From positions 13,835 through 36,717 of the forward strand of contig CAMPET010000427.1 of NCBI GenBank assembly GCA_946803715.1: a DNA stretch of 22,883 bases, in the 5' to 3' direction. The notes beneath the pieces were generated by a model. That model saw only the letters and a program-made list of their open reading frames with translations, was not told where the DNA came from and made no database searches. The translations under genes and the position numbers were made by a program. Shown here in pieces: positions 11,401-15,961 of the stretch; the first letter of the stretch is position 1, and every line of letters starts with the position of its first letter. The DNA is from Beroe ovata. Its lineage: Eukaryota; Ctenophora; Nuda; Beroida; Beroidae.

Positions 11401-13079
11401 CAGGACTTCATCTTTGGATATGTTGTTTTCGAGATATGAGCGATAATCACTTTAAATGACCAATTAACTTATTAGGGGTTTAGCCAAGTACACACTCCTT
11501 ATCCCAAGCTTTCACATGCCGTTTCGATCATGTCTCTATCATTCATGGTTCTCGAGTTTACTCCATTACAAATTCGGTCGTGATCCTGCTCGTCGTGGTC
11601 CTGCTCGTAGGGTGCATAATACTAACTTTTGGCGTTTTCATTATTTTTCGCTATTTTATTCTGGAAAAACGGTTCGGCCGATTTGCGTGAAATTTTCAGG
11701 GTTCGTTTAAAGCGACATGGAGACGATCTGTACAAATTTTCAAGGCGAACTGACTTCAACAACATGATTTAATAATGGCGTGAAAATCGAAATATTGTTG
11801 ATTTGGTATATAGTCAAAAACAATTAAAATTGTTTGGGTTTCGCAGCCACTTAGTAGTTCCCCTAAAATACTGTGATAAGTACCTATGAGCTTAGTTCCT
11901 CGCCCATCCGTGGCGGTGCCATTTCGTTGCAAAAAATCATCTCGAATATCGGAACCATGCATTCTGGAAGTTTCTTTCCTGTAACTTCAGCTCACCGCCA
12001 CGGATGGGCGAGGAACTAAGCTCATACTCATCACAGTATTTTTGGGGAACTACTAAGTGGCTGCGAAACCCAAACAATTTTAATTGTTTTTGACTATAAT
12101 ATCACTCATTTTCGTGACAGCTAAGTAGATTGCTTAATTGACTAAGGTTTTGCGCACGCGCAGCTGTTCAGCCTCCATTTCCAGTATCGATCACTGTATC
12201 CCACTATAATTGTTTGACCACTGTTTATTTGTTTGACGCGCAGTACCATTTCCCTTCAAAAAAGCTGCGTCTACTTTCTTGCATATACGCGATAATTGGT
12301 TAATTGGCCAATTAGCTTATTAGTTGGTAATAGATGAACAAAATTATCGACTTTAAGAAAAGGGCTCATGCTATGGTATCGTATTCCGTCAAAATAGAAC
12401 GTCTCCCTTTCTTAGTTTTCGAGCTATGTACAATAATTACATTATTTGGCCAATTAACTAATTAAGTGGTGATAGGTGGACAAAATTTTCGACTTTAAAA
12501 CAAAGGACTCATGCTATGGTATCATATCCCCTCAAAAAAACGTCTACCAATCTATATATAGTCGATAATTACTTTAATTGGCCAATTAACTAATTAGGAT
12601 ATCAATAGACAAATTTTCCATACCTATAGCCTAGTGTACGCTCCTTGTCCAAAGCTTTCATATGTCGTTTTGATCATGTCTCTATCTTTTATGGTTCTCG
12701 AGTTTACTCAATTACCATTTCGGTGGTGGTGGTCGTCGTCGTCGTCGGGTAAGGTACTAATTTTTGATGTTTTTATTATCTTTCGCTATTTTATTCTGGA
12801 AAAACGACCGCGGCTGGACTGATTTGCATGAAATTTTCAGGGTTCGTTCATATCGACATAGAGACGAGCTGTGCAAATTTTCAAGATGGTCAGAACCCAT
12901 TAACATGGTTCATTAATAGCCGGGACCACGCCCATTTTTTCTGTGGCTGCAGGCGCTTGCCAGCGCCCTGATATATTAGGGCTGGCAAGTTGTGAAGAGT
13001 TGCTAGTATTCAAGATTCAACTACCTAGGTACATACTAACCCAAAAATTGTCCAAGAACTTTTCAGCCTGCATAGTCAT
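1..13079 (-). CDS. F-BAR domain protein, PSTPIP-like (eight exons, 3' end off window)
   Basis: Seen: joining minus-strand exons 13079-13041, 6110-6010, 5135-5061, 3694-3660, 3408-3236, 829-688, 219-140 and 38-1 gives 683 nt (227 codons plus 2 nt) with no stop. Every junction is phase-compatible and bordered by GT..AG. The product has the F-BAR order: FW near the N terminus, then NSTTGYD, a GK turn, KRRSQIEMRYGQELSKLA, GTLQSSLEVLQRETEEM, EFREQQREDRR, a K/R-rich helix, ACYEADR, AAETADKEYSDSVKCLEAAR, TWE, and the closing IEEERLTK. Known: F-BAR dimers are curved helical modules that bind and bend membranes and link them to actin. PSTPIPs pair an F-BAR with phosphatase binding and often an SH3 domain; any such downstream part lies outside. 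The GTL..LEVL and EFREQQ spacing favours PSTPIP over PACSIN or CIP4. The start is inferred: M-T-M-Q just before the FW exon, with an upstream in-frame stretch remaining open. Family call is from memory of the fold, not an alignment run. Confidence 0.85.
61..83. repeat. Poly-G tract in F-BAR intron 7
   Basis: A G-run interrupted by single Ts. It lies 22 bp upstream (gene sense) of the exon 8 acceptor border, so the pre-mRNA carries a C-rich tract that may serve as an extended polypyrimidine tract. Confidence 0.9.
140..219 (-). CDS. F-BAR gene exon 7 (DKEYSDSVKCLEAARITWE)
   Basis: 80 nt between acceptor ctccatttcag and donor AAG|GTTGGT. It encodes KEYSDSVKCLEAARITWEND, the Y...V..L...R..WE pattern of F-BAR helix 3, and ends in phase 0. 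Confidence 0.87.
328..682. repeat. ACA-rich minisatellite filling F-BAR intron 6
   Basis: Repeats of AACACACAGC alternate with a longer unit containing AACATGTACACTNTATAACAG and AACCCAACAC. It occupies most of the 468-nt intron between exons 6 and 7. Long Cys/Val-rich antisense reading frames here are products of this repeat, not genes. Confidence 0.9.
688..829 (-). CDS. F-BAR gene exon 6 (CKAGYERACYEADR...QAAETA)
   Basis: 142 nt bounded by acceptor ctatgctgcag and donor CAG|GTTACT. It encodes YERACYEADRSSEVLQQ, then PHKKVDQLKAKMKSCRQAAE, typical F-BAR helix 3 sequence. The final G joins AT of exon 7 to give Asp in AETADKEY. The donor opens directly into the intronic ACA-rich minisatellite. 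Confidence 0.87.
869..1058. repeat. Three-copy 68-bp tandem repeat
   Basis: Starts at 869, 937 and 1005, exact period 68. Each unit contains GATATATATC and the small hairpin CTCGAGCGAAGCGAG. The third copy is more diverged and runs into related degenerate sequence to about 1140. It lies in F-BAR intron 5. Confidence 0.9.
1059..1495. other. Intronic sequence, no gene seen
   Basis: AT-rich sequence inside F-BAR intron 5. A minus-strand reading frame (1289-1525) shows no recognisable domain or splice context. I see no feature beyond decayed flanks of the neighbouring tandem repeats. Confidence 0.6.
1496..1690. repeat. About nine-copy 20-21 bp tandem repeat
   Basis: Units of the type GTGTGGGATAATATCAAAGAA repeat with point differences and 20-21 bp spacing, ending in GTGTGGG near 1690. 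Confidence 0.9.
1745..2470 (-). mobile_element. Composite repeat copy 1 (GC-rich end, then AT-rich body)
   Basis: Begins ATCAGGGCGCTG with a short hairpin. A GC-rich segment follows with nested hairpins (CCCGGCC/GGGCCGGG; CACTGCC/GGCAGTG), then an AT-rich body containing TTAACCATGTTAATGAAGTC and the TGCAAATCAGTC block. The same order recurs at 7185 and 9376, and inverted at 12971. Reversed, the end reads hairpin-CTGA before a T, as Helitron 3' ends do, but no matching 5' end was found. No intact protein is encoded. Confidence 0.6.
2471..2857. mobile_element. TA-flanked MITE copy 1
   Basis: Terminal inverted repeats of about 100 bp start G(T/A)CAAAAACAATTGAAATTG, continue through GGGTTTCGCAGCCACTTAGT and reach TCGCCCGTCCGTGGCGGTG. 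TA lies next to both ends, as expected of a Tc1/mariner-type target duplication. The interior is non-coding. The family has further copies at 6787, 10549 and 11813 and a fragment near 9245. Confidence 0.75.
2858..3235. other. Intronic sequence, no gene seen
   Basis: Remaining part of F-BAR intron 5 up to the exon 5 donor. No repeats or coding signals recognised. Plus-strand frames here are antisense shadows of exon 5. Confidence 0.55.
3236..3408 (-). CDS. F-BAR gene exon 5 (TEEMSK...EFREQQREDRR)
   Basis: 173 nt ending at consensus donor GTACGT. It encodes the long charged helix containing TEEMSKIALQSS, EFREQQREDRRAY and KKSCFDQLLR. The acceptor (cgcatag) has only a modest pyrimidine tract but is the one that gives the right phase (AA completes GAA). 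The upstream frame is also open, so alternative acceptors a few bases away cannot be excluded. Confidence 0.82.
3660..3694 (-). CDS. F-BAR gene exon 4, 35-nt microexon (TLQSSLEVLQR)
   Basis: Located by the phase requirement (1 nt + codons + 1 nt) left between exons 3 and 5. The gene strand shows acceptor ttttatgcctcag, then 35 nt encoding (G)TLQSSLEVLQR(E), then donor GTTAGTTC. Both split codons resolve to residues expected in the GTL..LEV segment of PSTPIP proteins, restoring the conserved spacing between helix 1 and helix 2. Confidence 0.82.
3769..3837. repeat. 11-bp tandem repeat (GTCAAGGGTCC type)
   Basis: Six or so units of CGTCAAGGGTT / CGTCAGGGGTC with an 11-bp period, in F-BAR intron 3. 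Confidence 0.88.
3944..4865. mobile_element. 922-bp non-autonomous DNA transposon with 8-bp target duplication
   Basis: Seen: TTGGCACT occurs immediately outside both ends (3936-3943 and 4866-4873). The element starts GGGGGGATACAACGTGCATT and ends with the inverse, with one mismatch. Each end is itself a hairpin: tandem TGCATTAATG units, then ATGTCAGT, a T-rich loop, ACTGACATTAATGCAC. The two hairpins are direct copies of each other. The interior (4080-4760) is non-coding with degenerate TTGAGTTGGGRGCTA-like repeats. Known: 8-bp duplications occur with hAT, P and Merlin superfamilies. The termini do not match one I can name. It is inserted in F-BAR intron 3, and the perfect duplication suggests a fairly recent insertion. 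Confidence 0.88.
4874..5060. other. F-BAR intron 3 remainder
   Basis: Sequence between the transposon's right target duplication and the exon 3 donor. No feature recognised. Confidence 0.5.
5061..5135 (-). CDS. F-BAR gene exon 3 (SQIEMRYGQELSKLA)
   Basis: 75 nt between acceptor tgatcgcag and consensus donor GTAAGTGT. It encodes SQIEMRYGQELSKLAHSVLG, matching the RA.IE..YG..L.KLA signature of F-BAR helix 1. An in-frame TAA immediately after the donor shows the exon must end here. It ends with GG, completed by G of the microexon. Confidence 0.88.
5136..5517. other. F-BAR intron 2, left part, no gene seen
   Basis: No domain-bearing frame. A short C-rich tract next to GTAAGTGG (about 5185-5197 on plus) is not used by the reconstructed gene. 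Confidence 0.5.
5518..5770 (+). repeat. G/A-rich degenerate tandem array (AAAAGGGGCAC type)
   Basis: Irregular repeats of AAAAGGGGC / AAAGGGGGCA with G-runs of 3-6 give a strongly purine-rich plus strand and a C-rich F-BAR transcript strand. It could form G-quadruplexes on the plus strand. Long minus frames (Pro/Leu/Cys-rich) are artefacts of the array. Confidence 0.88.
6010..6110 (-). CDS. F-BAR gene exon 2 (GSEFNSTTGYD...FVKR)
   Basis: 101 nt between a strong acceptor (gene strand ttcttttgtcag) and donor gtttgcaa, which is weak beyond GT. It encodes the first F-BAR helix start: GSEFNSTTGYDHI, then a lysine/glycine turn and DFIEFVKR. It leaves two bases (AG) that combine with A of exon 3 to give arginine. 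Confidence 0.85.
6111..6397. other. Start of the 6.9-kb F-BAR intron 1, no gene seen
   Basis: AT-rich sequence between the exon 2 acceptor and the first AATTGGCCAATT-type repeat unit. No feature recognised apart from the polypyrimidine tract next to exon 2. Confidence 0.5.
6398..6660. repeat. Two ~140-bp units with TTAATTGRCCAATTAA core
   Basis: CCATAGCATGAGCTCTTTG recurs at 6401 and 6542 (period 141). Each unit carries a near-palindrome of the TTAATTGGCCAATTAA type and ATATCTCGAAARCTAAGAA. The same unit family recurs in 9885-10345 and inverted in 12285-12600. Confidence 0.85.
6787..7179. mobile_element. TA-flanked MITE copy 2
   Basis: Same termini as the 2471 copy, but the left end carries a 14-bp duplication (CAATAGCCCAAACAATAGCC) and the right end is changed to GAATATA. 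It abuts the ATCAGGGCGCC start of the next composite repeat, a junction also seen at 9370-9377. Confidence 0.72.
7185..7560 (-). mobile_element. Composite repeat copy 2, GC-rich end
   Basis: ATCAGGGCGCCGGCAAG, then GCAGCCACGG, GGGCGTGGTCCCGGCC and the nested hairpin block, as at 1745 and 9376. It also contains GAGTCGTCTCGACTC, a small perfect hairpin. A 151-residue minus frame across it lacks family features and is not called. Confidence 0.65.
7570..8190. repeat. Five diverged ~145-bp units with AATTGRYCAATTA cores
   Basis: Core palindromes near 7585, 7730, 7870, 8025 and 8165 are each followed by CTCATATCTC and an ACGGCATAT or equivalent block. This is a second subfamily of the unit seen at 6398. 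Confidence 0.8.
8191..8448. other. Intron 1 sequence, no gene seen
   Basis: AT-rich sequence between the tandem array and the CA microsatellite. No recognisable feature. Confidence 0.5.
8449..8478. repeat. (CA)n microsatellite preceded by an 'n'
   Basis: A single n at 8449 is followed by 14 CA dinucleotides. The n probably marks an unresolved microsatellite length. Confidence 0.92.
8671..8805 (-). repeat. 30-bp and 15-bp nested minisatellite (minus strand reads Y-G-G repeats)
   Basis: Two identical 30-bp units (8671-8700, 8701-8730) are followed by five 15-bp units of TCCTCCGCCGTAGCG type. On the minus strand one frame gives L/R-Y-G-G-G/R repeats. It lies just downstream of the nested small gene in the same orientation, but I see no splice link. 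Probably non-coding. Confidence 0.88.
8903..9171 (-). CDS. Nested small gene in F-BAR intron 1, 74-residue protein (two exons)
   Basis: Seen: ATG at 9171 opens a frame containing MAGFGTKHGYNNWDNN, MEWNTYG, LCSRKG and SHWIAQDRVSFITKTNQ. Unspliced it stops at 9013 (52 residues). A 44-nt GTAAAT...TTCAG intron (9016-8973) would join 9171-9017 to 8972-8903 in phase and extend it by HQTQLSGPSLFENKDVNSMF and a final I, then stop. No signal peptide or membrane segment; rich in W, N and aromatic residues. Inferred: low-complexity-free composition and a sensible continuation after splicing argue for a real conserved small protein. I do not recognise the family. The style recalls short axonemal or microtubule-inner proteins, but that is only an impression. 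Same strand as the host gene. Confidence 0.55.
9245..9370. mobile_element. TA-flanked MITE, right-end fragment
   Basis: GCCACCACGGACGGGC, then AGTGGCTGCG and CAATTCTCAATTGTTTTTAGATATA match the right half of the MITE family. The left half is missing. Confidence 0.6.
9885..10345. repeat. Four ~140-bp units with TTAATTGGCCAATTAA palindromes
   Basis: Exact or near-exact 16-bp palindromes lie at 9892-9907, near 10033, at 10176-10191 and near 10320, each followed by TATCTCGAAAACTAAGAAAGG-like sequence and a GACGGGATAYGATACCATAG block. This is the tandem part of the left foldback arm. Confidence 0.88.
10549..10913. mobile_element. TA-flanked MITE copy 3
   Basis: GTCAAAAACAATTGAAATTG at the left and its inverse at the right, with TA on both sides and inverted ends of about 105 bp through CGCCCATCCGTGGCGGTG. 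This is the cleanest full-length copy (365 bp). Confidence 0.82.
10914..11490. other. Centre of the foldback: AT-rich, non-coding
   Basis: Single-copy within this window. It contains the three phased TGACGTCA sites and a small palindromic block CGCGCTAAATTTTAGCGC near 11331. No reading frame of note. Confidence 0.6.
11101..11130. promoter_or_regulatory. Three perfect CRE palindromes at 11-bp spacing
   Basis: TGACGTCA occurs at 11101-11108, 11112-11119 and 11123-11130. TGACGTCA is the full cAMP response element bound by CREB/ATF bZIP dimers. The 11-bp period puts all sites on nearly the same helix face. Whether they act on the F-BAR gene (promoter about 2 kb upstream of this point in gene sense) is unknown. 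Confidence 0.6.
11491..11812 (-). mobile_element. Additional inverted copy of the composite body
   Basis: Reverse complement of the 9590-9840 block: AAGCTTTCACATGCCGTTTC, CATGGTTCTCGAGTTTACTC, TTTTCGCTATTTTATTCTGG, GGGTTCGTTTAAAGCGACAT. It sits inside the foldback loop, next to the 11813 MITE. A plus frame over it is non-coding. Confidence 0.7.
11813..12094. mobile_element. TA-flanked MITE copy 4, shortened interior
   Basis: Same termini with TA at both sides. At 282 bp it is almost entirely inverted repeat, having lost part of the interior present in the 10549 copy. Confidence 0.8.
12285..12600. repeat. Three inverted ~140-bp tandem units (right foldback arm)
   Basis: GATAATTGGTTAATTGGCC, TTATTTGGCCAATTAACTAA and TTAATTGGCCAATTAACTAA cores alternate with TATGGTATCRTATYCC blocks, the reverse complement of the 9885-10345 array with one unit fewer. 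Confidence 0.85.
12973..13040. other. Short unique stretch between foldback and exon 1 donor
   Basis: The GTTAGTATG donor of the F-BAR gene lies only about 70 bp from the foldback's right end, so the insertion sits very close to the splice site. Confidence 0.5.
13041..13079 (-). CDS. F-BAR gene exon 1 (N terminus ending FLDNFW)
   Basis: Thirteen codons, M-T-M-Q-A-E-K-F-L-D-N-F-W, end in phase 0 at donor GTTAGTAT. The FW pair directly before GSEFNSTTGYD is the hallmark start of PSTPIP-type F-BAR domains, and it joins exon 2 in phase. Two ATGs (13079 and 13073) are possible. The frame is also open further upstream through a hydrophobic M-L-M-K-W stretch, which I regard as 5' leader because F-BAR proteins are cytosolic. 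Confidence 0.72.
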
Positions 13080-13531
13080 TATCAGGTCACTGGTTACTCC
13101 TAAAACTATCCATTTCATCAACATTTGGAGAGGGGTTATATTTTCAAGAGTTGCATTGAAACAGTGGTTAGTCTTTAATTGGTTATAAGATTTTCAATGC
13201 ACAACATCATCTTCAGTCACCTAGTGAATATTTCGGTTAAAGATCAGAATACGGGACCGTTCATACATAGTGGTAAATAGCCATAGGTAAATAGCCGAGG
13301 GGGGAGGGAGTGTCCAAATGATTATGCTTGATTATGGACGGGTTTTGACCTTACAGGGCTTACACGGCAACAGTAAGCACCGGTTTGAAACACAAGTTGA
13401 AACCATGTAGCTTAATCTAAGTGGTAAGTACCACTTTAGGCTGCTTAGCACTCCCTGCGCTCCCCTCTACTGAGCGTTGTATACGGGGGTAGTGCATTAT
13501 TAATGTGCATTAAAGTACATTAATAGAGGTA
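13080..13531. other. Upstream region of the F-BAR start; transposon-end relic near 13490
   Basis: Holds the probable 5' leader or promoter of the F-BAR gene, with no recognisable core promoter motif. A GTGGTAAGTACCAC palindrome lies near 13421. GGGGGTAGTGCATTATTAAT and following TGCATTAAAG units at 13485-13525 resemble one end of the 922-bp transposon family. Confidence 0.45.
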
Positions 13532-13690
13532 TTGAGGCGGATTGTTGGAAAACTGGTCATTGGTGTTCTTAAGTCTGATATTCAGAATGCTGCAGGTCCT
13601 CTACAAACCTGTGCTGGTCTGAAAGGTGGGATCGAGGCTTCTATTCATGCAACTAGGGAGCAGTGGGAGTTGCCTGACACTCAGGGAGTT
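13532..13690 (+). pseudogene. Reverse-transcriptase-like relic
   Basis: The plus frame contains IGVLKSDIQNAAGPLQTCAG, then GIEASIHATREQWELPDTQG, then VLF. From memory, AGPLQ.CAG..(A/G)..EA.IHAMR followed by VLLVDA.NAFN is the run into motif A of a group of invertebrate reverse-transcriptase-like ORFs. Here the sequence breaks off just where the catalytic aspartate should follow. Only about 55 residues survive, with no start or continuation, so it is a fragment. Moderate certainty; an alignment was not possible. Confidence 0.45.
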
Positions 13691-13714
13691 CTGTTCCCAG
13701 TGGCATTATTTTAA

Positions 13715-14379
13715 AAAGTGGCTGGGAATGGGAACTTGGGAAATAATTTTGGCTGGTTATTTTGCTCGCTCCGCCTCACTCCGCCTTGCTTCGCGAGGCT
13801 CCGTTCGGCTCCGCTCGCGGTAAAAACGTCCAGCACCCGGTCTCTTAATGGAGCCTTGGCCTCTTCATCAATGTTTTTACAGTGGCCGCAAACACCATTG
13901 CAAAAAGGATGCCTGCGCCCCAATGGCGTCTGTTTTACACAATATTTCATTTTTCATCTCGTGTATGTACCACACTGCCTGTTTGTTGTTGCTCGATGTT
14001 CACTGTTCACATTTTTATTCAAATTCAAACAACACAATATTTTCAGAAGCTGTTACTTTTATATAGCTTGAGAGTAGAAGAGAACACTGCAGTGCTAACT
14101 ACAAAGGGTCATTTTTCAGAGCACAAGCATCAAAGCATGAGAGCTTATTCCGATTTATAAAAGGCAACTTCTTTCATCCTTCACGAGAAAACTGTCAACA
14201 GAAAATCATAAATAATTAGTGCATGTGCGCAATTCACATAACAATGTATGTTGTATTTGTAAAATATGATGTATAAATATATGACATTGGCATTAACAGT
14301 GTTTTGATCATCTTTTGTCTTAATCATTAAGCATTACTCTTACTCGTGTATGGTGTTTTATTTACGCCAACATCAAAAA
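13715..14379. other. No gene assigned; possible decayed coding segment on minus strand
   Basis: A minus frame (13950-13711) contains GRRHPFCNGVCGHCKNIDEE preceded by an acceptor-like gtgtaaaacag, suggesting an old exon or TE piece. It degenerates into CGGAGC-type repeats (13760-13820: GCTCCGCCTCACTCCGCC). I do not recognise the protein. The rest (14160-14379) is AT-rich with no feature. Confidence 0.4.
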
Positions 14380-14645
14380 CACATTTTTTCGAAATCATTT
14401 TTTCGAAAAACTGTTTTTCAAAAACAGTTTTTTGAAAATTCAGTTTTTCGAAATCCAGTTTTTCAAAAAAAAATTTCAAAAAACAATTTTTTGAAAATTC
14501 AGTTTTTCGAAAATCAAGTTTTTCAAAATACGTTTTTTAAAAAACTTATTTTCAAAAAAACAGTTTTTAAAAAAACGTTTTTTAAAAAACAGTTTTTCGA
14601 AAATGCAGTTTTCTGAAAATTCAATTTTCAAAAACTCGTTTTTTT
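14380..14645. repeat. Palindromic-unit tandem array (CAGTTTTTCGAAAA type)
   Basis: About 14 degenerate 17-20 bp units alternate T-runs and A-runs around CG or A. Because units are self-complementary, Phe/Lys-rich frames appear on both strands; neither is a gene. The array continues into the left arm of the inverted repeat at 14572. Confidence 0.9.
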
Positions 14646-15675
14646 GCGCGGCGCTGTTCCATTTACGCCAACGTTCCATTTACGCCAACGTACTGAACAC
14701 TAACATCGCTACTCTTTTTAGCGCTCGATTCTGAGCCTCAAAAATAGCACATGGTTGAGATCACTATTCAAACGATGATCCTCATCTTCAATCTTCCCGT
14801 GAGTATCGAAGCTGCTAATGCTATACAGTATACTTGCGTCAGCGAGACAACCATTTACTTGCCGGTGCGATCGTTGTCGATGATCGATGATAGACCCTGT
14901 CGAGAATTTCGTTTCGCGCGCGCGGCAGCTGACGCAAGCCGCGTCGCAGCTTGCATCAGCGATCTGGCATCGCTCGACAAGTGGGATCGATGAAATATCT
15001 ACCCTGGGTTTGTATCAACACTAATTCGCGGTTATCTTTGACTGGAGTGGGGAGAGCGTGGGAAAATTTTGTACAAAGCCGATTTCGTTAACATACCCCG
15101 TTCCATACATGGGTACATACTGCCTCTGGCCCAGTGTCCATGTCCCGTACAACACTTCTTCTTGCAATTTCTCATTTGGAACAGCAACAAAAGCCGTTAA
15201 AATACATACAAATGGTGTATACTTATGTCTTATAGTAAGATAAACATCAGTCATCAGATGTACCAAGCTGTATTGTACTCTATGTTGTATTGTACTCCAT
15301 GTATTGTATTGACGTATTGTACCCTAAGTCAAAGATAACGCGCGAATTAGTGTTGATACAAACCCAGGCCAGGGTAGATATTTCATCGATCGCACCGGCA
15401 AGTAAATGGTTGTCTCGCTGACGCAAGTATAGCAGCTTCGATACTCACGGGAAGATTGAAGATGAGGATCATCGTTTGAATAGTGATCTCAACCATGTGC
15501 TATTTTTGAGGCTCAGAATCGAGCGCTAAAAAGAGCAGCGATGTTAGTGTTCAGTACGTTGGCGTAAATGGAACGTTGGCGTAAATGGAACAGCGCCGCG
15601 CAAAAAAACGAGTTTTTGAAAATTGAATTTTCAGAAAACTGCATTTTCGAAAAACTGTTTTTTAAAAAACGTTTT
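14572..15675. repeat. Large inverted repeat 1
   Basis: Left arm 14572-15043, right arm 15327-15675. Both contain duplicated GTTCCATTTACGCCAAC, GCGCTCGATTCTGAGCCTCA, CCGTGAGTATCGAAGCTGCT and CGGTGCGATCGATGAAATAT-type blocks. The left arm has about 118 extra bases between two GATCG motifs (roughly 14870-14990), and small differences occur elsewhere. The loop (15044-15326) carries TATTGTACTCYATGT repeats. An n follows the right arm directly. Confidence 0.88.
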
Positions 15676-15676
15676 N

Positions 15677-15930
15677 CTCAAAAATAGCACATGGTTGACA
15701 CCACTATTCAAACGATGATCCTCATCTTCAATCTTCCCGTGAGTATCGAAGCTGCTATACTTGCGTCAGCGAGACAACCTTATGTCTTATAGTCACATCA
15801 GTCATCAGATGTACCAAGCTGTATTGTACTCTACGTTGTATTGTACTCCATGTATTGTATTGACGTATTGTACCCTACGTTGTATTGTGCTCCGTGCTGT
15901 ACTGTGCTCAGTGCTCTATGGTACCTACTC
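15677..15930. repeat. Third, direct copy of inverted-repeat-1 sequence with internal deletion
   Basis: 15677-15778 matches 14737-14852; from 15779 it continues as the loop sequence at about 15224 onward, so the stretch between is missing. It ends in extended TATTGTACTCCATGT / TGTGCTCCGTGC repeats. It begins right after the n at 15676. Confidence 0.85.
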
Positions 15931-15961
15931 TATGTTTGTATGTTGAATAGTACTCGGACAC

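Larger units (their letters stand above)
9376..12972. mobile_element. 3.6-kb foldback-like inverted repeat
   Basis: Left arm 9376-10548 and right arm 12095-12972 are reverse complements in the same module order: the GC-rich ATCAGGGCGCTG end, the ATGTTAATG body, the GAGTAAACTCGAGAACCATA block, AATTGGCCAATT tandem units, and a CAGTGGTCAAACAAATAAA-type block. The right arm lacks about 160 bp (9430-9590 equivalent) and one tandem unit. Each arm ends inward in a MITE copy. Known: Drosophila FB and Galileo elements have long inverted ends built of tandem repeats. No transposase is present here, so it is non-autonomous or a head-to-head pair of composite repeats. Confidence 0.75.

Noticed and set aside
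14350-14679. Phe/Lys/Glu-rich frames on both strands
   Set aside because: Consequence of self-complementary tandem units.
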